A stretch of DNA of 42,786 nucleotides from Gemmataceae bacterium (GTDB lineage Bacteria; Planctomycetota; Planctomycetia; Gemmatales; Gemmataceae). Positions 1 through 7,540 of the stretch are shown in pieces. The position numbers and the translations under genes were made by a program. Where the stretch lies: positions 1 to 42,786 of the forward strand of contig JAIEMG010000093.1 in assembly GCA_019752375.1 (NCBI GenBank). Direction: 5' to 3'. Below the pieces are notes generated by a model, which worked only from the letters and a program-made list of their open reading frames with translations, was not told the origin of the DNA and made no database searches. The first letter of the stretch is position 1; each line of letters opens with the position of its first letter.

Positions 1-1758
1 GGCCGCGGTATTGCGGTTTGGATGGAAGGCGACCGCACTGACAATGGACGAATGCCCCGAGAGGTTCTTCGCCTCCTTGCCCGTTGCCACGTCCCATACT
101 TTGGCGAACCGATCGGCGCCGCCGGAAATGACGCGCTTGCCGTCCTTGTCGAACATCGCCGCCATCACGGGGCCCTTGTGGCCGACCAGGTCGCGTGGCG
201 CTTCGTCCTTGTCCGCGTTCCAGAGCTTCACGACCTCGTCGCCGCCGGAACTGAGGATGAGCTTCGCATCCGGACTGTATTGAACCGCGGTCACCGGCGC
301 CTTGTGGCCTTCCAGGGTGCGCAACACCTTTTCGCTCACCACGTCCCAGATGCGCACCGCCTTGTCCGCGCCGCCAGACACCACACGCTGCCCATCCGGA
401 CTGAACGCGGCCGACCAGACATGTCCCTGATGACCGGTCAGGACGCGCGACACTTCCACCGTGTCGAGGTGCCAGAAGCGGACCGTCTGGTCCCGGCTGA
501 CCGAGGCGAGTTGCTGTCCGTCCGGATGAAACGCCACCCCGGTGACTTCGTCCAGGTGGCCGTAGAGAACGCGAATGCTCTCGCCACTGGCGACGTCCCA
601 GAGGCGAATGGTCTTGTCGGAACCACCGGTCGCCAGGAGCTTGCCGTCCTTGCTGAATGCAACGCAGCCGACCGAGCCGGCGTGGCCCTGGAAGTTCGCC
701 AGCAGCGTGCCGGTCGGGCGCTTGGGATCGGCGGGATTGGTCGGCGCCGCATACGTCTTCGGCGGGCCATTCTTGCCGCACACAGCCAGGGACTTGCCAT
801 CGTGGGCATAGCCCATGCCATAGCAGCTGCCATTGTTGTAGATCACGATGCTCAAGGCATTGGCGCCGTTGGCATGCGTCCACACGCGAATCGCGCCGTC
901 GCCGCCGACCGACGCGAGATAAACCCCATCAGGACTGAACGACACGGCCGAGACCGGTCCATTGTGGGCAATGTTGGGGTTGGTGCCCGTCATTCGCTTC
1001 GCTTCTTTCCCGCTCTCCGCATCCCATGTGCGAACCGTCTGATCGAGTCCGCCCGAAGCGATCGTCTTGCCATCGGGCGCGAATGCAACTGCCGTGACGA
1101 AACTCGCGTGCCCCTGGAGCGTGCGGACTTCCTTGCCGGTCTCCGGGTCCCAGACCTTGATGTCCTTCCCAACCGCCGACGCCAGGCTCTTGCCGTCCTG
1201 GCTCCAGGCGACGGCAGCGGCCTTGCCCATGTCGGCGGGGCGCGGACCGGTGCGCAGCCGTTCCGTCAGGTCGCGGCAGGAACGCACTTCGCGACCCGTG
1301 GCCGCATCCCAGATCTTGACGACGCCATCCCTGCTGACCGTGGCCAGGCGAGCGCCGTCGGTCGTAAAGGCGAGGTCGTCGATCCAGTCGCCATGCCGGC
1401 CGCGCGGATTGCCGAAAACGCGGGCGACGTGTTCGGGAAAGTCCGCCGGAACCGCCGGCACCAGCCAGCGTGCCTCGCGAAACGCCTCTGCTGCTTCCTG
1501 GAAACGGCCGGCGGCTAGGGCCGCGTCGCCTTTCTTCGCGAACGCGTCGGCACGCCGCAAGCAGTCCGGCGCAAACCGCCCAGCCACGCCGGAGCCGACC
1601 GCCGCTTCGCGTTCCGCCTTATACTTGGCCTGCAGCTCACGGACCTGCTCGGCGGCGACACTCGGCTTGTCGGCCGCGGCAACCGGCAGCAGCGCAACCA
1701 CGCCAAGAAGGAGGGCGAGGAACCTGCGCAAGCCACCGCTGTCCAGCCGTATCGCCAT
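1..1758 (-). CDS. Secreted WD40-repeat beta-propeller protein (C-terminus beyond the window)
   Basis: The frame is open from the ATG at 1758 to the window edge, giving 586 codons with no stop, so the C-terminus is missing. Residues 1-29 form a signal peptide (arginines, then a leucine/valine core ending in VAAA). About 90 residues follow, including an Ala-rich helical stretch. At least eight WD40 blades come next, each with a GH near its start, a FSPDGK-like turn and a closing WD, for example VKIWD, IKVWD, IRLWD and VRIWD. WD40 propellers are non-catalytic interaction scaffolds. The signal peptide suggests this one works outside the cytoplasm, though its partner is unknown. A GGGAGAAG ribosome site lies just upstream of the ATG. 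The plus-strand open frames here are antisense shadows. Confidence 0.9.
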   Translation of the reverse strand, partial: MAIRLDSGGLRRFLALLLGVVALLPVAAADKPSVAAEQVRELQAKYKAEREAAVGSGVAGRFAPDCLRRADAFAKKGDAALAAGRFQEAAEAFREARWLVPAVPADFPEHVARVFGNPRGRHGDWIDDLAFTTDGARLATVSRDGVVKIWDAATGREVRSCRDLTERLRTGPRPADMGKAAAVAWSQDGKSLASAVGKDIKVWDPETGKEVRTLQGHASFVTAVAFAPDGKTIASGGLDQTVRTWDAESGKEAKRMTGTNPNIAHNGPVSAVSFSPDGVYLASVGGDGAIRVWTHANGANALSIVIYNNGSCYGMGYAHDGKSLAVCGKNGPPKTYAAPTNPADPKRPTGTLLANFQGHAGSVGCVAFSKDGKLLATGGSDKTIRLWDVASGESIRVLYGHLDEVTGVAFHPDGQQLASVSRDQTVRFWHLDTVEVSRVLTGHQGHVWSAAFSPDGQRVVSGGADKAVRIWDVVSEKVLRTLEGHKAPVTAVQYSPDAKLILSSGGDEVVKLWNADKDEAPRDLVGHKGPVMAAMFDKDGKRVISGGADRFAKVWDVATGKEAKNLSGHSSIVSAVAFHPNRNTAA

Positions 1759-2066
1759 GAGCTTCTCCCAGGAAGGATGGAGCGAAGACCGTGTCTATGG
1801 GAAATGACGAGTATAAGGGGGGCCGCGATTGCCGGGCAAGGCACGTTCCTGGGTAGAAGCCTCAGAGCGGCGGGACGTGGTCTTCAGTACACACGAAATT
1901 TAATGGGCGGGCATCGGATGCGAAGAGAAGAAAAGGCCGCTCCTGTCCAGTGCGGGAAGAGGGAAAGGGCTTCGCACCGAGCAGCAGACACATTCTGACG
2001 AGTTGACGGATGGTAAAACGCTGCGAGGGTTTGCAATTGCTCGCAAACCCTCGCAGGCCGAACATA
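1759..2066. other. Intergenic region between the WD40 gene and tRNA-Glu
   Basis: No supported coding sequence. The part near 1759-1800 must hold the leader of the leftward WD40 gene. The only clear structure is the tRNA terminator hairpin at 2011-2056. Short open frames here have no ribosome site and no recognisable product. Confidence 0.5.
2011..2056 (-). terminator. Rho-independent terminator of tRNA-Glu
   Basis: Reading leftward from the tRNA 3' end there is a perfect 14-bp stem (arms 2043-2056 and 2021-2034) with an 8-nt loop. It is followed by CGTTTTACC, a short T-run. This is the expected layout for an intrinsic terminator of a single-gene tRNA transcript. Confidence 0.75.
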
Positions 2067-2139
2067 TGACCCCGACGGGATTCGAACCCGTGTCGCGGCC
2101 GTGAAAGGGCCGTGTCCTGGGCCACTAGACGACGGGGCC
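2067..2139 (-). tRNA. tRNA-Glu (anticodon UUC)
   Basis: The 73-nt minus-strand sequence folds as a cloverleaf. The acceptor stem is GGCCCCG with CGGGGTC (one G-U pair), followed by discriminator A. The D arm has the 3-bp GTC/GAC stem. The anticodon stem CGGCC/GGCCG encloses the loop CTTTCAC, giving anticodon TTC. The T arm is ACGGG-TTCGAAT-CCCGT. No CCA is encoded. It reads GAA/GAG codons. Confidence 0.95.
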
Positions 2140-2162
2140 AGTCCGTTTGCCGCGACTCAAGT

Positions 2163-2191
2163 AAAATAGGGGACATCGTGCGAGCCGTCAA
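2163..2191 (-). promoter_or_regulatory. Sigma-70-like promoter of tRNA-Glu
   Basis: On the minus strand TTGACG (2191-2186) and TATTTT (2168-2163) are separated by exactly 17 bases. Transcription would start about 17 bases before the mature 5' end of tRNA-Glu, a typical distance for a short processed leader. Confidence 0.55.
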
Positions 2192-2273
2192 GTTCGCACC
2201 AATCCCGCTTGCCTGAATCCTTTGTGGGCACCCGCCATCTAACTTTCAGAACTTCGGCGCTACACCGTCTACG

Positions 2274-2302
2274 TTGCTGGCCTAGCTTGTGCGGTCTATA
2301 AT
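2274..2302 (+). promoter_or_regulatory. Sigma-70-like promoter of the thioredoxin operon
   Basis: TTGCTG (2274-2279) and a consensus TATAAT (2297-2302) are 17 bases apart. This places the start about 55 bases before the trxA ATG. Both thioredoxin genes would be read from it. Confidence 0.6.
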
Positions 2303-2363
2303 GCCGTCGGATTGATGTTTTGGCCCTTGGGGACAGTCATCCCCGCAGAAAGGATGAAGAATC

Positions 2364-2705
2364 ATGGCCGGTGCAAATGTCATGCAGTTCAGCGTGGAAA
2401 ACTGGCAAAAGGAAGTGGCGGAGAGCGATGTGCCGGTGCTCGTGGACTTCTGGGCGCCCTGGTGTGGCCCATGCCGCCAGCTGACGCCCATCGTGGACCG
2501 CATTGCCACGCAGTTTGCGGGCAAGGTCAAGGTCGGCAAGCTCAATACCGATGACAATCAGGACATCGCGGTGCGTTACGGCATCTCAGCCATTCCGCAG
2601 GTGTTCGTCTTCAAGGGCGGCGACGACAAGCCCCGCGAACGCGTGGTCGGCCTGACTTCCGAAGCGGAACTGGTCAAGTTGCTCAACCGCGTGCTGGAAG
2701 CCTGA
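2364..2705 (+). CDS. trxA: Thioredoxin
   Basis: A 113-residue classical thioredoxin, close to the usual family length of 105-110. The redox motif WCGPC follows the conserved FWAPW strand. The cis-proline loop (SAIPQ) and the final helix are in place. It is a cytoplasmic disulfide reductase normally recycled by thioredoxin reductase. No reductase gene lies in the window. AAAGGA precedes the ATG at a normal distance. It is the first gene of an operon with the selenocysteine-type paralogue 23 bases downstream. Its two cysteine codons are TGT and TGC, and it has no stop-like codon or matching hairpin, so it serves as an internal control for the neighbour. Confidence 0.97.
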   Translation: MAGANVMQFSVENWQKEVAESDVPVLVDFWAPWCGPCRQLTPIVDRIATQFAGKVKVGKLNTDDNQDIAVRYGISAIPQVFVFKGGDDKPRERVVGLTSEAELVKLLNRVLEA

Positions 2706-2728
2706 TACTTCTAGGGAGAGGAGGCGCC

Positions 2729-3061
2729 GTGCCAAAGGCCATGGAATTCACTTTCGACAACTGGACGTCGGAGGTGGTTCGCAGCCATCAGCCAGTCCTG
2801 GTCAAGTTCTGGGGACCGGGTTGACCACCTTGCAACCGGCTGTCGCCAGTCATCGACAGCCTCGCCGGGCAGTTCGCCGGGCGCGTCAAGGTGGGCAAGG
2901 TCAACATTCACGAGAATTTCGAGCTGGCCGATGAATACGACATCACCGGAATTCCGCACCTGATGCTCTTTCACGGCGGCCGCAAGCCGCTCCGGCAAGT
3001 CAAGGGCCTGGTGCCCGAAGCCGAACTGGTGCGGATCTTGAATGATGTCTTGAAACATTGA
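2729..3061 (+). CDS. Predicted selenocysteine-containing thioredoxin (in-frame TGA at 2822-2824)
   Basis: Read through one in-frame TGA, this frame gives a complete 110-residue thioredoxin. The N-terminal strand, FWGPG-U-PPC active site, cis-proline loop (TGIPH) and C-terminal helix all align with the upstream trxA. The TGA is codon 32. It aligns exactly with the first, nucleophilic cysteine of WCGPC, so the motif would be UxxC (Sec32, Cys35). A perfect hairpin at 2838-2861 begins 13 bases after the TGA, as expected for a bacterial SECIS. The start is GTG 2729, preceded by GGGAGAGGAGG. An in-frame ATG at 2741 lies too far from that site. The normal stop is TGA 3059-3061. The alternative is a TGC-to-TGA pseudogene or sequencing error, but the rest of the frame is undamaged. 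No selA, selB, selC or selD gene is in the window. Sec-containing thioredoxin-like proteins are known; assignment here is inference from sequence. Confidence 0.8.
2838..2861 (+). promoter_or_regulatory. Candidate bacterial SECIS hairpin
   Basis: GGCTGTCG (2838-2845) and CGACAGCC (2854-2861) form a perfect 8-bp stem around the loop CCAGTCAT. The loop begins 21 bases after the TGA, inside the 16-37 base range known for bacterial SECIS elements. It lies inside the coding sequence, as bacterial SECIS elements do. The loop G is at position 4 rather than 1-2, which is not the commonest form. The homologous part of trxA shows no such stem. Confidence 0.65.
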
Positions 3062-3069
3062 TGCTTTTC

Positions 3070-3104
3070 GAGCCCAGGGGCCTTCGCTCCTGGGCTTCTT
3101 CACT
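3070..3104 (+). terminator. Probable terminator of the thioredoxin operon
   Basis: AGCCCAGG (3071-3078) pairs with CCTGGGCT (3089-3096) just after the stop of the second thioredoxin. The tail TCTTC is only moderately T-rich. Confidence 0.55.
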
Positions 3105-3195
3105 TGGATCTTTAGCATTTCCAATCCAGCAATCCTTCTCCTCGCGCAGGTCGATACAGAGAGAGTCTCCGATTATCTCTGCGAGGATTCCCTGG

Positions 3196-5487
3196 ATGGA
3201 ACCGACCCACTCCTCTGCCGCGAGCGCCGCCCCGGCGGAATTGATCGTGCAGAACGGCCGTCTCAAGGGATCCAGCCGATCCCTGGGCTTGCCGGTGACG
3301 GTGATCGGTCGAGCGCCGGGCTGCGATGTGCGTCTCAACGTCGAAGGCGTCAAGCCGCAACATTGCGTTCTGGTCCACGGGCCGCAGGGGCTCTTCCTGC
3401 GCGACCTGGGCGGGGAAGGTACACTGGTCAATGCGCAAACGATGATCGGCGGGCAGCTGCACGACGGTGATTTGCTGGCAATCGGGCCATTCCAGTTCCA
3501 GGTACGGGTGCACCAGTCGCCGACCGCGCTCTTGGCCGGGAGCCTGGCGAAGCTTTCCCATGAAAAGGAAGCGTTGCGCATTCAGGCTGCTGCAATTGTC
3601 GCCCAGCAAGCAGCCTTGACCGAGGAGGAATCCCGGCTGCAGCAGCGCCGCGTTGCGCTTGAGCAGCAGGAAGAACAACTGTCATCTCATCTCGATGACA
3701 AACGCCGCAAACTCATCGAGCTGCGCGACCACGCCCGCGAGGCGTACACGAAGCTTCGCGATGAAAAGGCCAACCAGGAACTGCAACTTGCCCACGGACA
3801 GCGCGAGCTTGCTTCCCTGCGGCGCGAGCTAAAAGACGACCAGGAACAGGTCCACGCACGCCGGCAACGGCTGCGCGATCTCTTTCGACGCATGCGCCGC
3901 CGCTACCACCAGCATTGGGCGGCCGAGCGCGCGGCCGTTCGTGAACGCGTGCAAGCGGCCCTCGACACGGAACGGGCGTGCGAACAAGAGAGCGAGCGCC
4001 TGAAACAAGAAACCGCCGCGCTGCACCAGGCCCGGCTTGCACTCAATGGAGAAGTGGAGCTTGGCCGCCGGCAACTGCGCATGGCCTGGGATGCTCTGAA
4101 GGAAGAGCAACGCCAGGAGGATGAACGGCAGATGCTCGCCCAGACGCAGCTGGGAGACGCGCGGGCGCTGTTGAACGAGCGCGAGTCCGCCCTGCTCGAA
4201 GCGGAGCGCCAGTTAGCCGAGGAACAGCAACACTGGCAGGCGGTTCGCCAGGAAGTGGAACACGAGGTTGAGGGCCTGGAAAACCGCGTCCGCAATTATC
4301 GCCGCAAGATCTTCGATCATCAGGAGGAAGCGAACCGGCTCGAAGCGAAGTTGGCGTGCTTGCGCGCGGCGCCTGCGGACCCAGTCGCAGCGACCGATGA
4401 GAAGCAGGGAGAGGCTGCACCTGCGTCCGCTACCGTGACGACATCCCTGATTCCCGCTCCAACGCTGCCTCTTGCCCATGTTGTCGTGCCGGAGCTGCCG
4501 CCCAGCCTTGTCGCCCTTGAGAAGCTGTCCGGCGAGCTGGCCGACCAGCGCTTGCACTTGGTCGAGCAGTGTCAACGGCTCGTGCAGGCGCAGCGTCGCT
4601 GGCAACACAATCGGGAAGTCGCGGCCCAGGAACTGGAAATTGTCGGCAAGCGGTTGCACGAGCGCGAGCAGACGATTGCAGTTCGCGAGCACGCCCTCGA
4701 ATCAGCCGATATGCGGCTCCGCCAACAACAGTGCGAGGCGCTTCATCTTCAACGGTTCCTCGAAGGTTGGCAGTCGCGCATGACGGCGCGCGAGACTTCG
4801 TGGGAAGCGGATCGCGATCGGCTGCTGGCGGACCTGGCAAGCCGAGAGAAGCTTGCCGAACAGCGTCTGAATGCCGTGGGCGAATTACACCAGCGCTGGG
4901 CCAAGCGACGCCGGCGCGAAGTGGAATGGCTTCGGGCGGAACGCACCGCATGCCAGAAGCTGCGCCGAGAGTTCGTCCAGTTGCGGGACGAATGGCTGCG
5001 TCGCGGCGTTGCCCTGGAACAGGAGCAGCGAGCGCTCGCGGAACGCGCCCTCGCTCTGGAACAGTATCAGCAAGAGTGCCTGGGCAAGTCCGACAATGCA
5101 TCGGCGGCCGCCCGGCGCATCGAAAAGCTGCGGCGACGCTGGGCGGCCCAGTCGGCCAAGGTGGAGAAATCCGTCATCGAGGAGCGCAAGGCCCTCGATA
5201 TCGAGGCCGCACGAATTGAGGAACTCCATACGAGAGTTCAGAAGCAGAGCGCGAAGATCGCGTCCCAGGAAGCGGATCTGGCCGAACGGATGGGGCAGTG
5301 GGAACGCTTCCAGATTGTCGCTGCCGACGAGATGAATCAACTTCGCAAGGAGTTGACGAGCACCACTGCCCACCGTCTGCGCTACGAAACCCAAGTCCTG
5401 GAGCTGCGCGACGAAGTGGAGCGAATCGCCCGGCTGCTGCTGGACGACGCCGAACCGGTACGCCTGCCTGCCGTTCAAGCGGCGTGA
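3196..5487 (+). CDS. FHA-domain protein with long coiled coil
   Basis: 763 residues from ATG 3196, which has GAGGA upstream. Upstream in-frame TTG and ATG codons would overlap the terminator and add a non-conserved tail. Residues about 16-105 form a forkhead-associated domain: VIGRAPGCDVRL near 36-47, His56, and TLVNA near 76-80. FHA domains bind phosphothreonine peptides. The usual Ser three residues before the conserved His is Lys53 here. From about residue 115 to 750 the chain is a nearly unbroken coiled coil rich in E, Q, R, L and A, with a short Pro/Ala/Thr linker near 395-435. There is no membrane segment, so it is probably a cytoplasmic scaffold. The 1262-residue protein at 13290 shares the layout and adds a pseudokinase. 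Partners are unknown. Confidence 0.85.
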   Translation: MEPTHSSAASAAPAELIVQNGRLKGSSRSLGLPVTVIGRAPGCDVRLNVEGVKPQHCVLVHGPQGLFLRDLGGEGTLVNAQTMIGGQLHDGDLLAIGPFQFQVRVHQSPTALLAGSLAKLSHEKEALRIQAAAIVAQQAALTEEESRLQQRRVALEQQEEQLSSHLDDKRRKLIELRDHAREAYTKLRDEKANQELQLAHGQRELASLRRELKDDQEQVHARRQRLRDLFRRMRRRYHQHWAAERAAVRERVQAALDTERACEQESERLKQETAALHQARLALNGEVELGRRQLRMAWDALKEEQRQEDERQMLAQTQLGDARALLNERESALLEAERQLAEEQQHWQAVRQEVEHEVEGLENRVRNYRRKIFDHQEEANRLEAKLACLRAAPADPVAATDEKQGEAAPASATVTTSLIPAPTLPLAHVVVPELPPSLVALEKLSGELADQRLHLVEQCQRLVQAQRRWQHNREVAAQELEIVGKRLHEREQTIAVREHALESADMRLRQQQCEALHLQRFLEGWQSRMTARETSWEADRDRLLADLASREKLAEQRLNAVGELHQRWAKRRRREVEWLRAERTACQKLRREFVQLRDEWLRRGVALEQEQRALAERALALEQYQQECLGKSDNASAAARRIEKLRRRWAAQSAKVEKSVIEERKALDIEAARIEELHTRVQKQSAKIASQEADLAERMGQWERFQIVAADEMNQLRKELTSTTAHRLRYETQVLELRDEVERIARLLLDDAEPVRLPAVQAA

Positions 5488-5505
5488 TGGCAGGGGACAA
5501 TAAAA

Positions 5506-5540
5506 ACGAGAGGCGGCCTTCACCATTGGCCGCCTCCCGT
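5506..5540. terminator. Bidirectional terminator between convergent genes
   Basis: A perfect 9-bp stem (5510-5518 with 5528-5536) extends by three more pairs after one mismatch. An A-run lies on its left and a T-containing tail on its right. It separates the FHA gene from the leftward YTV gene and could stop both. Confidence 0.7.
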
Positions 5541-5557
5541 TTCACTTACTTTCGGCG

Positions 5558-6628
5558 TTAGCGACAGCCGGTACGGCAACCCGTGAAGCAGCCGCTGTTG
5601 CAGCCGCCCGAGTAACCCGTGTAGCAACCGCCGCTCATACCGCCAACCGGCACACGTACCGTTGTCTGGTACGGCACCATCTCGCAGTAGGACTGCGTGA
5701 CATTCACGGTTTCCTGGACCTGCTCACAGACCACACGGCGGGAGACGCCCTTCCGTTCAACGGGCGCACACTTCACCACATTGACGGTCACTTCCTGCGT
5801 CTGAGCAACATTCTCGTACACCGTGCGCGTGCCCGTGCGCTGTTGGGCCTGCAGCGAGCAGACGTTGACGGTCACTTCCTGCGTCTGGGCCACGTTTTCG
5901 TACACCACCCGGGTGCCAGTCCGCTCTTGCGGCTGGTAGGTGCAGACGTTGACGGTCACTTCCTGCGTCTGTGGAACCGACCGCATGACCACGCGCTTCT
6001 GGGCCTGCCATTCCGTCACCGGCCGGCAGACCGTGCGGCAGCAGCCCGAACACGGATCGACTACCTGACATGAGGTCATCCGGCACACCGGAACCTGCAC
6101 TTCGACTTCCTGGGGCACGCAGGCATATGTCGTCACCATTCGCTTCTGCGGCGTCACCACCGGCACCATGACGGTGCAGGTGTAAGGCACTTGCTTGGCG
6201 ACGCAGGCGTACGTCGTGACCACGCGCTTCTCCGCCGTGGTCACCGGCACCATCACGGTGACGGTATAGGGCACTTCCTTGGCCACGCAAGCATAGGTCG
6301 TTACCGTGCGCTTTTCGGGCACCACGGTTTGGACCATCTCGGTATACGTAATCGGCTCTTCGATCACCTTGCTGACGAGCCTGGTGACCACGGTCGGCAC
6401 CACACGCGTCTTGTACTCGGCGCGGTAGGCTGTGACGACTTGTTCGGCATAAGTTGCTTCCCCGCAACCGCCGTACCAGCCGCCACCGCCGCAACCCGTG
6501 TTGCAGCTACCGCACGAGCTACCGCAGCCGCGTCCCCGTCCGTGGGCTTCCACCGGACCACTCACCAGTGCAACACCGGCGAACAGTGCCAGCCACGCGG
6601 CCACCAGGGCGTACGCTCTCCTTGTCAT
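5558..6628 (-). CDS. Secreted cysteine-rich YTV-repeat protein
   Basis: 356 residues from ATG 6628, which has GGGAGGT nine bases upstream. A longer in-frame start at 6673 lacks a site. Residues 1-28 are a signal peptide ending VEA, followed by a Gly/Cys-rich stretch. The body consists of about 28-residue repeats in two sets. One set resembles KRTVTTYACVAKEVPYTVTV, three copies ending in MVPV or similar. The other begins TQEVTVNV, three copies. Both show the V-P-Y-T-V pattern of the planctomycete YTV family. The C-terminus is again Gly/Cys-rich and ends near CFTGCRTGCR. Such proteins are thought to be cell-surface or wall structural proteins, possibly cross-linked through cysteines. A second YTV gene lies directly upstream in the same direction. 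Confidence 0.85.
   Translation of the reverse strand: MTRRAYALVAAWLALFAGVALVSGPVEAHGRGRGCGSSCGSCNTGCGGGGWYGGCGEATYAEQVVTAYRAEYKTRVVPTVVTRLVSKVIEEPITYTEMVQTVVPEKRTVTTYACVAKEVPYTVTVMVPVTTAEKRVVTTYACVAKQVPYTCTVMVPVVTPQKRMVTTYACVPQEVEVQVPVCRMTSCQVVDPCSGCCRTVCRPVTEWQAQKRVVMRSVPQTQEVTVNVCTYQPQERTGTRVVYENVAQTQEVTVNVCSLQAQQRTGTRTVYENVAQTQEVTVNVVKCAPVERKGVSRRVVCEQVQETVNVTQSYCEMVPYQTTVRVPVGGMSGGCYTGYSGGCNSGCFTGCRTGCR
5781..5971 (-). repeat. Intragenic 84-bp tandem repeats in the YTV gene
   Basis: The string TTGACGGTCACTTCCTGCGT (plus-strand reading) starts at 5781, 5865 and 5949, a period of exactly 84 bp or 28 codons. The near-identical DNA indicates recent duplication or gene conversion between units. 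Confidence 0.8.
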
Positions 6629-6700
6629 TGATGCAGACCTCCCGTTGTAGGAAAACTGTTCACAAGCAATCATGCTTGCTGATTCATGCGGCTAACCGTT

Positions 6701-7321
6701 CTACTGGCAGCAGGGCACGGCCGTGCAAACCGGGACCTTCACCGTTGTCTGAACCGGCACCATCACGCAAAAGCGTTCCTTGCGAACCACCGTTTCCGGC
6801 TTGTACTCCATCACACAGCGGCGGCATTGGATCACGCGCTCCTCGGCGCGGTACGAGCAGACCCGGCAAACGATCTCCCGCTGTTCGGGGACCTGATCGC
6901 AGACGATCGACTTCACTTGCACCGTGTAGAGTTCCGGCTTGCACGACGTGTAGCAGCAGCCTGTGCAGGGATCCGTGCAGGTCACAGGCACCATGCGGCA
7001 GCAGGTTACCTCGCGAACGACCTCGCGAGGCACGGATCGGCATACCGTGATAACGCGCTTCTCTTCTTTCCACTCCGGGACCGAGACGAAGACCGTGCGC
7101 TGTTCGACCACCTCGCGCGGCACGCAGCGCATGACGGTACACGTCACGTCGCGCTCTTGCCATTGCGGTTGGTAGCAGGTGACGACCTTGTCCACCCACG
7201 TCACGGTGTACGTCACGCAAGGAGTACAGCACGTCCGCCAGCAACATCCGCCCGCCTGGGCTGGAACTGCCGTCAATGCCGTCACGACCACCACGAGTCC
7301 AAGCGCCCACACTCTGCTCAT
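6701..7321 (-). CDS. Secreted cysteine-rich YTV-family protein
   Basis: 206 residues from ATG 7321, with GGGAGG four bases upstream. The longer frame from 7483 lacks a site and begins with non-secretory sequence. Residues 1-23 are a signal peptide (ALGLVVVVTALTAVPAQA). The mature protein has many cysteines, with CC pairs near the start, and repeated V-x-x-C, EKRVI and CRxVPREVV elements related to the 5558 protein. It ends in VCTAVPCCQ. No enzymatic motif is visible. It is probably a disulfide-linked surface protein. The gap of 72 bp to the next gene in the same direction suggests a common transcript or coordinated expression. Confidence 0.8.
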   Translation of the reverse strand: MSRVWALGLVVVVTALTAVPAQAGGCCWRTCCTPCVTYTVTWVDKVVTCYQPQWQERDVTCTVMRCVPREVVEQRTVFVSVPEWKEEKRVITVCRSVPREVVREVTCCRMVPVTCTDPCTGCCYTSCKPELYTVQVKSIVCDQVPEQREIVCRVCSYRAEERVIQCRRCVMEYKPETVVRKERFCVMVPVQTTVKVPVCTAVPCCQ

Positions 7322-7385
7322 CGTTCCTCCCATTCCACAAAATCGGGTAACTGTGAAAGCTGGGTAGTTTGGGAAATCTGAGCAT

Positions 7386-7414
7386 TTTCTATTCCGCTTC
7401 GACTCACGTTTCAA
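7386..7414 (-). promoter_or_regulatory. Possible promoter of the YTV gene pair
   Basis: On the minus strand TTGAAA (7414-7409) and TAGAAA (7391-7386) are spaced by 17 bases, about 65 bases before the ATG at 7321. Confidence 0.4.
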
Positions 7415-7540
7415 TTGCAAAACCAGTAAAATCTCTCCGCCGAGACTGCATCCAACCCGTACATTTGACATTACCGCTGCCATGCTTCCACCAACCCGCG
7501 CGCGGCGATTTCACCTTTCCCAAGGCAGGAGAATACATCG

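Noticed and set aside
22..1518. 498-codon plus-strand frame
   Set aside because: Antisense to the WD40 gene, whose blades are unmistakable in the minus strand.
2729..3061. Pseudogene explanation for the second thioredoxin
   Set aside because: Only one stop, at the exact catalytic cysteine, with a downstream hairpin and otherwise intact frame. Still possible, so kept as the main way to refute the finding.
5781..5971. CRISPR-like regular repeats
   Set aside because: The 84-bp units are in frame inside a YTV gene and encode repeat protein; there are no unique spacers and no cas genes.
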